DNA of 16,245 nt, taken from contig JBLNBZ010000039.1 in NCBI GenBank assembly GCA_050260355.1, positions 1-16,245 on the forward strand, read 5' to 3'. This document shows positions 6,883-13,353 of the stretch, piece after piece. Under the pieces are notes generated by a model. The model had not been told where the DNA came from and ran no database searches. It was given only the letters and a program-made list of their open reading frames with translations. The position numbers and the translations under genes are program-made. Source of the DNA: CADEFX01 sp050260355 (GTDB taxonomy: Bacteria > Pseudomonadota > Alphaproteobacteria > Rhizobiales > Hyphomicrobiaceae). Position 1 is the stretch's first letter, and each line of letters begins with the position of its first letter.

Positions 6883-6976
6883 GCCGGGTGTCCAATCTCG
6901 CCCGCAGGAGTATGCTGAGCGATGGGTCCCGGGCACCCTCGGAATAAATCCGAGGGCAGCCAAGGCCCGGGATGAC
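6880..6976. repeat. Repeat copy B (right direct repeat flanking the GIY-YIG gene)
   Basis: This copy matches copy A over its first 55 or so bases. It ends in a nested hairpin: outer arms TCCCGGGC (6927-6934) / GCCCGGGA (6965-6972), inner arms CCCTCGGA (6936-6943) / TCCGAGGG (6949-6956), with the same ATAAA loop as copy A. Its left edge holds the GIY-YIG start codon, and its right edge lies 54 bp before the hydro-lyase alpha gene. Confidence 0.8.
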
Positions 6977-7030
6977 ACTGCGGTTGTGACCGCGCCGGCG
7001 CAGTGCACCATTCGCGGGAGAAGAAGAAGC

Positions 7031-7993
7031 ATGATCCCACTTTCCTCCATCCAGCGCACGGCAGAGGAGCTGATGGCCAAGGCGGCCATCGAGATCCCGG
7101 AGGACTACCTCGCCGGCCTGCGGCGGTGCGCCGATACCGAGAAGGGCGACCTGTCCGCCTTCGTCATCCAGGCGATGCTGGAGAACTACGACGCGGCCAA
7201 GGAGGATCGTCGCGCCATGTGCGGCGATACGGGCGTGCCGCGCTGGTATGTGAAAATCGGCAACGAGGCGAGGATCGAAGGCGGACCTGTGGCGCTGGAG
7301 GCCGCGCTGCGGCGCGCCACTGCAAAAGCGACCCAGGATGTGCCGCTCAGACCCAATCGCGTGCATCCGCTGTGGCGCACGGACCACAACAACAACTGCG
7401 GCATCGGCGCGCCGGAGATCGAGTATTCGTTTCACCCGGACGCCGAGTGGATCGAGGTGACGACCGTGCACAAGGGCGGTCTGTTCGGCTCCGACTACCG
7501 CATGCTGTTCCCCGGCGACGGCATCGAGGGCATCAAGCGGTTCTATCTCGATACGCTGATCGCGTTCGGCAAGCGCGGGCTCGCCTGCCAGCCGGCCATT
7601 GTCGGCGTGGGGCTCGGGGGCTCGAAGGATACCTCGGTCGTGCTCGGCAAGCAGGCGTCGTGCCTGCGCGTGGTCGGCTCGCGCAATCCCGATCCCAAGA
7701 TCGCCGCGCTCGAGGACGAGCTGAAGGAGCTCGGCAACAGCATTGGCATGGGCGCGATGGGCTTCATGGGCTCGAGCATGGTGGTCGACTGCCACATCGA
7801 GGTCGGCTACTGCCACACGGGCGGTATGCCGATGAGCGTGCACATGTTCTGCCTGTCGTCGCGCCGCGCCTGCGCGCGCATCCATCCGGACGGGCGCGCA
7901 GAGTTCCGCACCGATCCGCAATGGTTCACGGACTACATGCGGCGCACTACCGTGGAGTGGGAGGCACCTGCGCGCGTCGCCGCGGCGGAGTGA
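7031..7993 (+). CDS. Class I fumarase/tartrate dehydratase-type hydro-lyase, alpha subunit
   Basis: The 320-residue product is the N-terminal (alpha) part of a two-subunit iron-sulfur hydro-lyase of the class I fumarase family, which also includes L(+)-tartrate dehydratase, mesaconase and 2,3-dimethylmalate dehydratase. These enzymes add or remove water across a dicarboxylate double bond with a [4Fe-4S] cluster. The three expected cluster cysteines can be placed: Cys64 in MCGDTG, Cys186 in LACQPAIVGVGLGGS and Cys274 in HMFCLSSRR. Other landmarks are NNNCGIGAPEIEYSF (120-134) and the GNSIGMGAMGFMG block (235-247). Length is close to TtdA-type subunits (about 300). The ATG at 7031 follows GGGAG and an AAG-rich stretch; the longer frame upstream runs into repeat B. 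Its beta partner is at 9280, beyond a dehydrogenase gene. Confidence 0.88.
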   Translation: MIPLSSIQRTAEELMAKAAIEIPEDYLAGLRRCADTEKGDLSAFVIQAMLENYDAAKEDRRAMCGDTGVPRWYVKIGNEARIEGGPVALEAALRRATAKATQDVPLRPNRVHPLWRTDHNNNCGIGAPEIEYSFHPDAEWIEVTTVHKGGLFGSDYRMLFPGDGIEGIKRFYLDTLIAFGKRGLACQPAIVGVGLGGSKDTSVVLGKQASCLRVVGSRNPDPKIAALEDELKELGNSIGMGAMGFMGSSMVVDCHIEVGYCHTGGMPMSVHMFCLSSRRACARIHPDGRAEFRTDPQWFTDYMRRTTVEWEAPARVAAAE

Positions 7994-8070
7994 GTGATAA
8001 GGGCTGAGCGTCGGGCTTGTCCGTCCCCGGCAAGCGTGGGCTAACCTAGGCCAGCCGCCCAGCCGAGAAA

Positions 8071-8084
8071 TGAGTCCTGACTCA
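8071..8084. repeat. Short palindrome TGAGTC-CT-GACTCA upstream of the dehydrogenase gene
   Basis: A perfect 6-bp inverted repeat with a 2-base centre lies 36 bp before the dehydrogenase start. It is followed by AGGCCAGGATGACACG (8084-8099), which resembles the GGGATGAC end of the other repeats. It may be a decayed repeat element or a protein-binding dyad; the sequence does not decide. Confidence 0.4.
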
Positions 8085-8120
8085 AGGCCAGGATGACACG
8101 TAAGAACAGGAGGAAACGAA

Positions 8121-9215
8121 ATGCGCGCAGCAGTGCTGACTGAGGTCAACAAGCCGCTTCAGATCCTGGACCTCGAGCAGGAGGGACCGAAGGCGGGCGA
8201 GGCGCGCGTCAAAGTCAAGGCCGCCGGCATCTGCATGAGCGACTGGCACATCATGATCGGCGACTGGCCGCTCCCGCTGCCGATGGTGCTGGGACACGAG
8301 GCGGCCGGCGAGGTGGTGGAGGTCGGCCCCGGCGTCAGCAACGTCAAGAAGGGCGACCACGTCATCTTCTCGTTCCGCCCGCACTGCGGCTATTGCCGGT
8401 ACTGCGCGAGAGGGCGCACGGTGCTGTGCATCGGGCACAACGATACGGCGCGCTGGGTCATGCACGACGGCACCTCGCGCATCCGTCTCAACGGCGAGCC
8501 GGTGAACCAGATGGCGCGCATCGGCACGTTTACCGAATACTCCGTCTGCCCGGCCGAGCAGCTCGTGCCGGTGCGCAAGGACCTGCCCTGGACGCACGCG
8601 GCCATCATCGGCTGCAGCGTGGCGACGGGCGTGGGCGCGGTCATCCGGCACGCCAACGTCGAGGCGGGATCGAGCGTTCTGGTGGTCGGCTGCGGCGGCG
8701 TCGGGCTCAACGTGGTGCAGGGCGCCAAGCTCGCGGGCGCCAAGACGATCATCGCCTGCGACCTGCTCGACAACAAGCTGGACTACGCCAAGCAGTTCGG
8801 CGCCACGCATACGATCAACGGCAAGAAGGAAGACGTCATCAAGCGCGTGATGGAGATCACCGGGCTCGGCGTCGACTATGCCTTCGACGCCATCGGCACG
8901 GAGGGCACCATCGTGCAGATCGTCGATGCGCTGGCGCCTGCGGGGCACGCGGTCATCGTCGGCATTCCCGCCTTCTCGGTCAAAGCTCCGCTGACGCCCT
9001 TCCAGATGGTCTACAGCGAGAAGAAGGTGTCCGGCACCTACTATGGGTCGGTCGTTCCCGCCGTCGACTTCGGCATCCTCGCCGACCTCGACATGGAGAA
9101 GCGCATCAACCTCGACAGTCTGATCAGCCGGACCTACAAGTTCGACGAGATCAACGAAGGGTTCCGGCTCATGGCGCAAGGCGCGGTCGCGCGCGGCGTG
9201 ATCACGTTCGACTGA
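8121..9215 (+). CDS. Zinc-dependent alcohol dehydrogenase (MDR superfamily)
   Basis: This 364-residue medium-chain dehydrogenase should interconvert an alcohol and an aldehyde or ketone with NAD(H). The catalytic zinc ligands are visible as Cys38 (GICMSDWH), His59-Glu60 (LGHEAAGEV) and Cys165 (GCSVATG). The structural zinc lobe is complete: Cys89, Cys92, Cys95 and Cys103 (CGYCRYC...C). The Rossmann loop is GCGGVG (190-195), and Asp214 at the end of the second strand suggests NAD rather than NADP. Length is normal for the family. A strong AGGAGG (8108-8113) precedes the ATG at 8121. It sits between the two subunit genes of the hydro-lyase, so it may act on a related metabolite. The specific substrate cannot be named from sequence. 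Confidence 0.93.
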   Translation: MRAAVLTEVNKPLQILDLEQEGPKAGEARVKVKAAGICMSDWHIMIGDWPLPLPMVLGHEAAGEVVEVGPGVSNVKKGDHVIFSFRPHCGYCRYCARGRTVLCIGHNDTARWVMHDGTSRIRLNGEPVNQMARIGTFTEYSVCPAEQLVPVRKDLPWTHAAIIGCSVATGVGAVIRHANVEAGSSVLVVGCGGVGLNVVQGAKLAGAKTIIACDLLDNKLDYAKQFGATHTINGKKEDVIKRVMEITGLGVDYAFDAIGTEGTIVQIVDALAPAGHAVIVGIPAFSVKAPLTPFQMVYSEKKVSGTYYGSVVPAVDFGILADLDMEKRINLDSLISRTYKFDEINEGFRLMAQGAVARGVITFD

Positions 9216-9233
9216 GAGAGGGCCAAGTGAAAT

Positions 9234-9261
9234 CCCCTCTCCCCGCACACGGGGAGAGGGG
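9234..9261. repeat. Strong intergenic hairpin between dehydrogenase and hydro-lyase beta gene
   Basis: A perfect 11-bp stem, CCCCTCTCCCC (9234-9244) / GGGGAGAGGGG (9251-9261), with loop GCACAC fills most of the 64-bp gap. It lacks a T-run, so it is unlikely to be a simple intrinsic terminator. A dispersed repeat or an RNA element limiting expression or decay of the flanking cistrons are the alternatives. Confidence 0.7.
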
Positions 9262-9279
9262 GAGATGTGCTGAGCGGCA

Positions 9280-9957
9280 ATGGCTATGAGCACCAAGTTG
9301 AAAACTGTGAATTTGACGCTCCCAGCCGCGACAGCGGATTTGAGTGCGCTGGAGATCGGCACGGTGGTGTACCTGGAAGGGCGTGTGTTCACCGCGCGCG
9401 AGGGCGTCTACAAGCGCGCCGTCGAGGACGGGTTCGGCCTCCCCGTGCCGCCCGCCGAGATGGGCACCGCCAACTTCCATTGCTCACCGGCGGCCAGCAT
9501 CGGTGCGGATGGGAGCCTCAATGTCGGCGCGGTGACCGCGACCGCATCGTTCCGGTTCGCCAAGTGGCTCGACGGCTGGTTCAAGGTGTCCGGCTGCAAC
9601 GTCATCATCGGCAAAGGCGGCATGACGGGCGAGATCTACAAGAGGAGCTTCGTGCCCAACAACGCCATCTACCTGACGACGGTCGGCTATGGCACCGGGG
9701 CACTGCTCGGGCGCGGCATCAAAAAGGTCGTGGCGGCGCACTGGGTCGAGGAGCTCGGGCTGGCGCAGGCGATCTGGGTCCTGGACGTGGAGAGGTTCGG
9801 GCCATTCCTGGTCGAAAGCGACCTTGCAGGCAACTCGCTGTTCGAGCGCGAGAATGCGAAGATCGCTCCGTCGCTCGAAAAGCTCTACGCCGGCACCAAG
9901 CCCGCAACCCTGCGCCGGTTCGGCGAGACGGACGACAAGAAGGACGAGCTGATCTGA
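9280..9957 (+). CDS. Class I fumarase/tartrate dehydratase-type hydro-lyase, beta subunit (diverged)
   Basis: The 225-residue product matches the C-terminal (beta) part of class I fumarase-type hydro-lyases, which contributes substrate-binding residues to the active site formed with the alpha subunit. The best landmark is IIGKGGMTGEIYK (109-121), the family's GKGG segment. Other parts depart from the usual pattern as I remember it: the expected ARDxAHKR reads AREGVYKR (39-46), the usual GPTTSxRM stretch reads TATASFRF (86-93), and the usual GP motif after the first strands reads HCSP (67-70). The active site is therefore probably tuned to a different substrate. The tail after about residue 200 is charged. 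The ATG at 9280 (or 9286) has only a weak ribosome-binding site, with GGAG about 15 bases upstream. It probably pairs with the 7031-7993 product. Confidence 0.82.
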   Translation: MAMSTKLKTVNLTLPAATADLSALEIGTVVYLEGRVFTAREGVYKRAVEDGFGLPVPPAEMGTANFHCSPAASIGADGSLNVGAVTATASFRFAKWLDGWFKVSGCNVIIGKGGMTGEIYKRSFVPNNAIYLTTVGYGTGALLGRGIKKVVAAHWVEELGLAQAIWVLDVERFGPFLVESDLAGNSLFERENAKIAPSLEKLYAGTKPATLRRFGETDDKKDELI

Positions 9958-10099
9958 CGCCTAAGGTGAGCGGGGAGGCAGCTCGGGTCCGGCGCGCGAC
10001 ATCGCCCTCCCATCATGCAGAAGCACGGGGGGCAAGATGTGCGCCAGGGCGATCGAGCAGAAGCGCTAATGGCGCGCTTCTCCTTGGAGGCGCAATCGC

Positions 10100-10453
10100 T
10101 TATGGCGCCTTGCGGTCGAGCTCGCGCCACGCGCGGGAGCTGCGGTAGCCGTATCCGTAGAAGCCGGGATAGCCGGCGTAGGGGGCAACGCCGTTGAAGG
10201 CGCCGTAACCATAAAAGCCCGGAGCATAACCATAATAGTACGGCCGATAGCCATAGCCGTAGCCATTGCCGTAGACCCCATAGGCGCGATAGCCGTAAGG
10301 TGGGCCGACGTAGATGTCGACACCCTGCACAGTCTGGACTGCGCTGGACTGAGGCGCAGGGTTCGCACCTACGGCAGGCGCGGCGCTGGCCACGGACGCA
10401 GAGACCATGACAGCTCCCGCCGCCAGGGCGATGGGGTAAAACGCGGTACGCAT
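10100..10453 (-). CDS. Small secreted Tyr/Gly-rich protein
   Basis: This 117-residue protein has a Sec signal peptide: positive start MR, hydrophobic core FYPIALAAGAVMVSAS and a likely cut after Ala24 (VASA/AP). The mature part is short: a Pro/Ala/Gln segment, then VQGVDIYVGPPYGYRAYGVYG and irregular YG-rich repeats (about 53-103, such as GYGYGYRPYYYGY), ending in a charged tail (RAWRELDRKAP). It should be periplasmic or envelope-associated. No catalytic motif is seen; such proteins are usually hypothetical. GGAGG sits five bases before the ATG at 10453, so the longer open frame upstream is rejected. A GGAAC-N16-CGTT promoter (10485-10509) suggests general-stress control. It converges with the hydro-lyase beta gene and diverges from the ABC operon. 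Confidence 0.82.
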   Translation of the reverse strand: MRTAFYPIALAAGAVMVSASVASAAPAVGANPAPQSSAVQTVQGVDIYVGPPYGYRAYGVYGNGYGYGYRPYYYGYAPGFYGYGAFNGVAPYAGYPGFYGYGYRSSRAWRELDRKAP

Positions 10454-10484
10454 AAACACCTCCGTTGCAACGAGGTCGACAGAC

Positions 10485-10509
10485 AACGCGCCCCGCCCAA
10501 TGACGTTCC
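10485..10509 (-). promoter_or_regulatory. EcfG-type (general stress sigma) promoter
   Basis: Read on the minus strand, GGAAC (10509-10505), 16 bases, then CGTT (10488-10485) match exactly the alphaproteobacterial EcfG/SigT promoter consensus GGAAC-N16/17-CGTT. Transcription would begin roughly 25 bases before the ATG at 10453, leaving room for the GGAGG site. The exact consensus match and the position are seen; use by EcfG is inferred. Confidence 0.72.
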
Positions 10510-10616
10510 CGGAAGATCGGTCTCGAGGTGCCGGCCCCGCTTTGTGAGCGCTCGCTCCGGCGGCCGCGGGCTCAATCGGCGTGCTCGGCCTGCCGCCAAA
10601 ACATGCAAGCGATGGT

Positions 10617-10645
10617 TTGACTCGATTAGAAGGCCGTTCTCTAAT
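10617..10645 (+). promoter_or_regulatory. Sigma70-type promoter of the ABC transporter operon
   Basis: TTGACT (10617-10622) and TCTAAT (10640-10645) are separated by the ideal 17 bases; each hexamer matches the consensus in five of six positions. Transcription would start near 10652, giving a leader of about 60 bases before the binding-protein ATG at 10713. Confidence 0.68.
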
Positions 10646-10646
10646 C
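10624..10646. promoter_or_regulatory. Inverted repeat overlapping the ABC promoter: candidate operator
   Basis: GATTAGA (10624-10630) and TCTAATC (10640-10646) form a perfect 7-bp inverted repeat with a 9-base centre. It covers most of the spacer and the -10 box, where a repressor would block RNA polymerase. No regulator gene lies in the window to assign it to. Confidence 0.5.
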
Positions 10647-10712
10647 CCCAGGGCGGGGCCCGTCGCCCTGCGCATCACGTCTGCCGTCTGGAAGAGTTGG
10701 GGAGGACTTTTG

Positions 10713-12290
10713 ATGAGGACGATGCGACGCGCATTTATGGCCTTTGCCATCGCAGCAATGCTTCCGCTGTTTGCGGGCACGGCACTAGCGCAAAAGACAC
10801 TGCGGTTCGTTCCTCACTCCGATCTCAAGATTCTCGATCCGATCTGGACCACGGCCTACGTCACCCGCAATCACGGCTACATGGTCTACGACACCCTGTT
10901 CGGCATGGACGAAAAGGGCGAGATCAAGCCGCAGATGGTGGAGAAATACGACACCTCGGCAGACCAGAAGGTCTGGACGCTGACGCTGCGGGATGGGCTG
11001 CTCTGGCACGACGGCGCGCCGGTCACGGCCGAGGATTGCATCGCGTCGATCAAACGCTGGTCCGCCAAGGACTCGATGGGCCAGAAGCTGATGTCCTTCG
11101 TCGACAGCATTAGCGCGAAGGACGCCAAGACCATCGTCATCAATCTCAAGTCGCCGACGGGCCTCGTTCTCTCCGCACTCGGCAAGCCGTCGTCGAACGT
11201 GCCCTTCATGATGCCGAAGCGCGTGGCGGAGACCGATCCGAACAAGCAGATCGAGGACTTCACGGGATCGGGCCCCTACGTCTTCAAGAAGGACGAATGG
11301 AAGCCCGGCGACAGCATCGTCTACGTCAAATTCGACAAGTACAAGCCGCGGTCGGAGCCGCCGTCCGGCACCGCCGGAGGCAAGGTCGTCAAGGTGGATC
11401 GGGTCGTCTGGCGGCCGATGCGCGACCATCAGCAGGCGGTCAATGCGCTGCTCGCCGGCGAGATCGATTATATCGAGGCTCCTCCCCACGATCTTTACCC
11501 GCTGATCAAGAAGGACTCCAACACCTACATGGTCAACTGGAACCCGCTCGGGAACCAGTACACCTTCCGCTTCAACACGCTGCACAAGCCGTTCGATAAT
11601 CCCAAGATCCGCGCGGCGGTCTGGTACGCCTTCAACCAGGAGGATTTCCTCAAGGCAGTTGTAGGCTCGCCGGAATATTACAAAGTGTGCAAGGCCATGT
11701 TCGTGTGCGGCACGCCGCTGGAGACCGAGGCGGGCATGGAGGACAAGCTCGAGTCGAACTTCAAGAAGGCGCGGGAGCTGCTCAAGGAGGCCGGGTACGA
11801 CGGCACCCCGATCGTCCTCATGCACTCGACCGACCTGCAGGTTCTGACCAACCTCGCGCCGGTTGCCAAGTCGCTGATGGAGAAGGTCGGCTTCAAGGTC
11901 GATATGCAGTCCATGGACTGGCAGACGCTGGTTGCCCGCAGAGCCAAGAAGGACCCGCCGCAGGCAGGTGGCTGGCACGCGTTCATCACGTCATGGGTTG
12001 CCGGCGACGTGTTGAACCCGGTGATGGCCGGCTTCTTCAACGCCGGCTGCGACAAGGCCATGTTCGGCTGGCCGTGCGACGAGAAGATCGAGAAGCTGAG
12101 GGACGACTTCGCCCGCGCGACCGATCCCGCCAAGCAGAAGCAGATTGCGGCAGATTTGCAGAAGCGCGTCGCGGAGTACCCGACGCACATCCACCTGGGG
12201 CAGTGGTACAGCCTCGGCGCGCTGCGCAAGAACGTGAAGGGCGTGGTACCGGCGCCGGCGCCGGTGCTCTGGAATATCTCGGTCGAGTAG
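10713..12290 (+). CDS. ABC transporter substrate-binding protein, family 5 (peptide/nickel type)
   Basis: This 525-residue periplasmic binding protein captures the ligand for the importer encoded downstream. A Sec signal peptide (MRTMRRAFMAFAIAAMLPLFAGTALA, cut likely after Ala26) precedes a mature start QKTLRFVPHSDLKILDPIWTT typical of family 5 (DppA/OppA/NikA-like) proteins. Later landmarks are the VWTLTLRDGLLWHDGAPVTAED block (about 86-107), FTGSGPYVFKKDEWKPGDSI (about 184-203), and PTHIHLGQWYSLGALRKNVKGV near the C-terminus. Length is normal (500-550). The ATG at 10713 has GGGGAGGA six bases upstream. Family 5 proteins bind di- or oligopeptides, nickel chelates, opines and other solutes, so the ligand is not established. 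It heads an operon with two permeases and a fused ATPase. Confidence 0.94.
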   Translation: MRTMRRAFMAFAIAAMLPLFAGTALAQKTLRFVPHSDLKILDPIWTTAYVTRNHGYMVYDTLFGMDEKGEIKPQMVEKYDTSADQKVWTLTLRDGLLWHDGAPVTAEDCIASIKRWSAKDSMGQKLMSFVDSISAKDAKTIVINLKSPTGLVLSALGKPSSNVPFMMPKRVAETDPNKQIEDFTGSGPYVFKKDEWKPGDSIVYVKFDKYKPRSEPPSGTAGGKVVKVDRVVWRPMRDHQQAVNALLAGEIDYIEAPPHDLYPLIKKDSNTYMVNWNPLGNQYTFRFNTLHKPFDNPKIRAAVWYAFNQEDFLKAVVGSPEYYKVCKAMFVCGTPLETEAGMEDKLESNFKKARELLKEAGYDGTPIVLMHSTDLQVLTNLAPVAKSLMEKVGFKVDMQSMDWQTLVARRAKKDPPQAGGWHAFITSWVAGDVLNPVMAGFFNAGCDKAMFGWPCDEKIEKLRDDFARATDPAKQKQIAADLQKRVAEYPTHIHLGQWYSLGALRKNVKGVVPAPAPVLWNISVE

Positions 12291-12312
12291 ACGCCGGCCG
12301 TGCATGGATCTG

Positions 12313-12335
12313 CCGGGGCGCACACAGTGCCCCGG
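12313..12335 (+). promoter_or_regulatory. Hairpin between binding-protein and permease genes
   Basis: CCGGGGC (12313-12319) and GCCCCGG (12329-12335) form a perfect 7-bp GC stem with a 9-base loop, 22 bases after the binding-protein stop. No T-run follows. In many ABC import operons such a hairpin stabilises the binding-protein mRNA or partly stops transcription, so that binding protein exceeds permease; that role is inferred here. Confidence 0.5.
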
Positions 12336-12411
12336 TCCGGGCCTGTTAGGCGATGCCCATCGCGGAGAGTGCAGTTTTCGGCGGTAGGGCCGTGTTGATC
12401 CAACGGGTGAG

Positions 12412-13353
12412 ATGAGCACGTATATCCTGCGGCGCCTGATCGCGACCATCCCGGTGATGGCGATCGTTGCCGTCCTCGTCTTCCTGATGCTGCGGCTGAC
12501 GCCGTCCGATCCCGCGGCCATCATTGCCGGCGACTACGCCAACAGCGAGCAGATCGAGCAGATCCGCCAGCAGCTCGGGCTCGATCAGCCGATCATCAAG
12601 CAGTTCACCATCTGGGTGACCGGCATGCTGCGGGGCGAGTTCGGGGAGTCGTTCTTCTACAAGAAGAAGGTCTCCGAGCTGATCCTCGAGCGGCTCGAGC
12701 CGACCTTGTCGCTGTCGCTCGTGACGATCGTGCTCGCGGTGCTCATTGCCGTCCCGCTCGGCGTGCTGGCGGCGCAGATGCAGGGCACGTGGGTCGACCG
12801 GCTGGTCATGGGCTTCTCGGTGCTGGGGTTCTCGGTGCCGGTATTCGTGGTCGGCTATGTGCTGATCTACGTCTTCGCCATCCATCTCGACTGGCTGCCG
12901 GTGCAAGGCTATCAGCGCATTGGCGACGGCGTGGGAGGCTGGCTCCTGCGCCTGATCCTGCCGGCGTCGACGCTGTCGGTCGTGTTCGTGGCACTGATCG
13001 CGCGCATGACGCGCACCAGCGTGCTCGAGGTGCTGAACGAGGACTACATCCGGACCGCCAGGGCCAAGGGGCAGACCGAGCTCAAGGTGCTGGTACGCCA
13101 CGCGCTGGCCAACGCTGCGGTGCCGATCCTGACCATCATTGGCCTGACCGTGGCCATTCTGATCGGCGGCGTGGTCGTGACGGAGTCCGTCTACACGATT
13201 CCGGGCCTCGGCCTGCTGACGGTGGATGCCGTCCTGGCGCGCGACTATCCCACCATCCAGGCCGTGATCCTGCTGTTCTCGCTGGCCTACGTCCTCATCA
13301 ATCTCATGGTGGACCTTGCCTATACGCTGTTCGACCCGAGGATCAGCTACTGA
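12412..13353 (+). CDS. ABC transporter permease (DppB/OppB type)
   Basis: This 313-residue inner-membrane protein is the first permease of the peptide/nickel-type importer. It begins MSTYILRRLIATIPVMAIV, the usual first transmembrane helix of DppB-like proteins, followed by a periplasmic segment with RQQLGLDQP and GEFGESF. Further hydrophobic helices lie at about 98-121, 131-157, 180-198, 237-257 and 283-306. The cytoplasmic EAA loop that docks on the ATPase is at about 211-233 (DYIRTARAKGQTELKVLVRHALAN). The C-terminus YTLFDPRISY is typical of the family. The ribosome-binding site is weak, consistent with lower expression than the binding protein. Its stop codon shares one base with the start of the next gene, so the two permeases are likely translationally coupled. 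Confidence 0.94.
   Translation: MSTYILRRLIATIPVMAIVAVLVFLMLRLTPSDPAAIIAGDYANSEQIEQIRQQLGLDQPIIKQFTIWVTGMLRGEFGESFFYKKKVSELILERLEPTLSLSLVTIVLAVLIAVPLGVLAAQMQGTWVDRLVMGFSVLGFSVPVFVVGYVLIYVFAIHLDWLPVQGYQRIGDGVGGWLLRLILPASTLSVVFVALIARMTRTSVLEVLNEDYIRTARAKGQTELKVLVRHALANAAVPILTIIGLTVAILIGGVVVTESVYTIPGLGLLTVDAVLARDYPTIQAVILLFSLAYVLINLMVDLAYTLFDPRISY

Noticed and set aside
6385..6976. CRISPR array
   Set aside because: There are only two long copies about 495 bases apart with a gene between them, and no regular repeat-spacer pattern.
6883..7089. N-terminal extension of the GIY-YIG frame up to 7089
   Set aside because: The extra 69 residues are translated repeat B and antisense hydro-lyase DNA; the family N-terminus begins at 6882.
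6755..8152. 465-residue minus-strand open frame across the hydro-lyase alpha gene
   Set aside because: It lies antisense to the alpha subunit, overlaps the GIY-YIG gene in another frame, and runs through repeat B; no motif.
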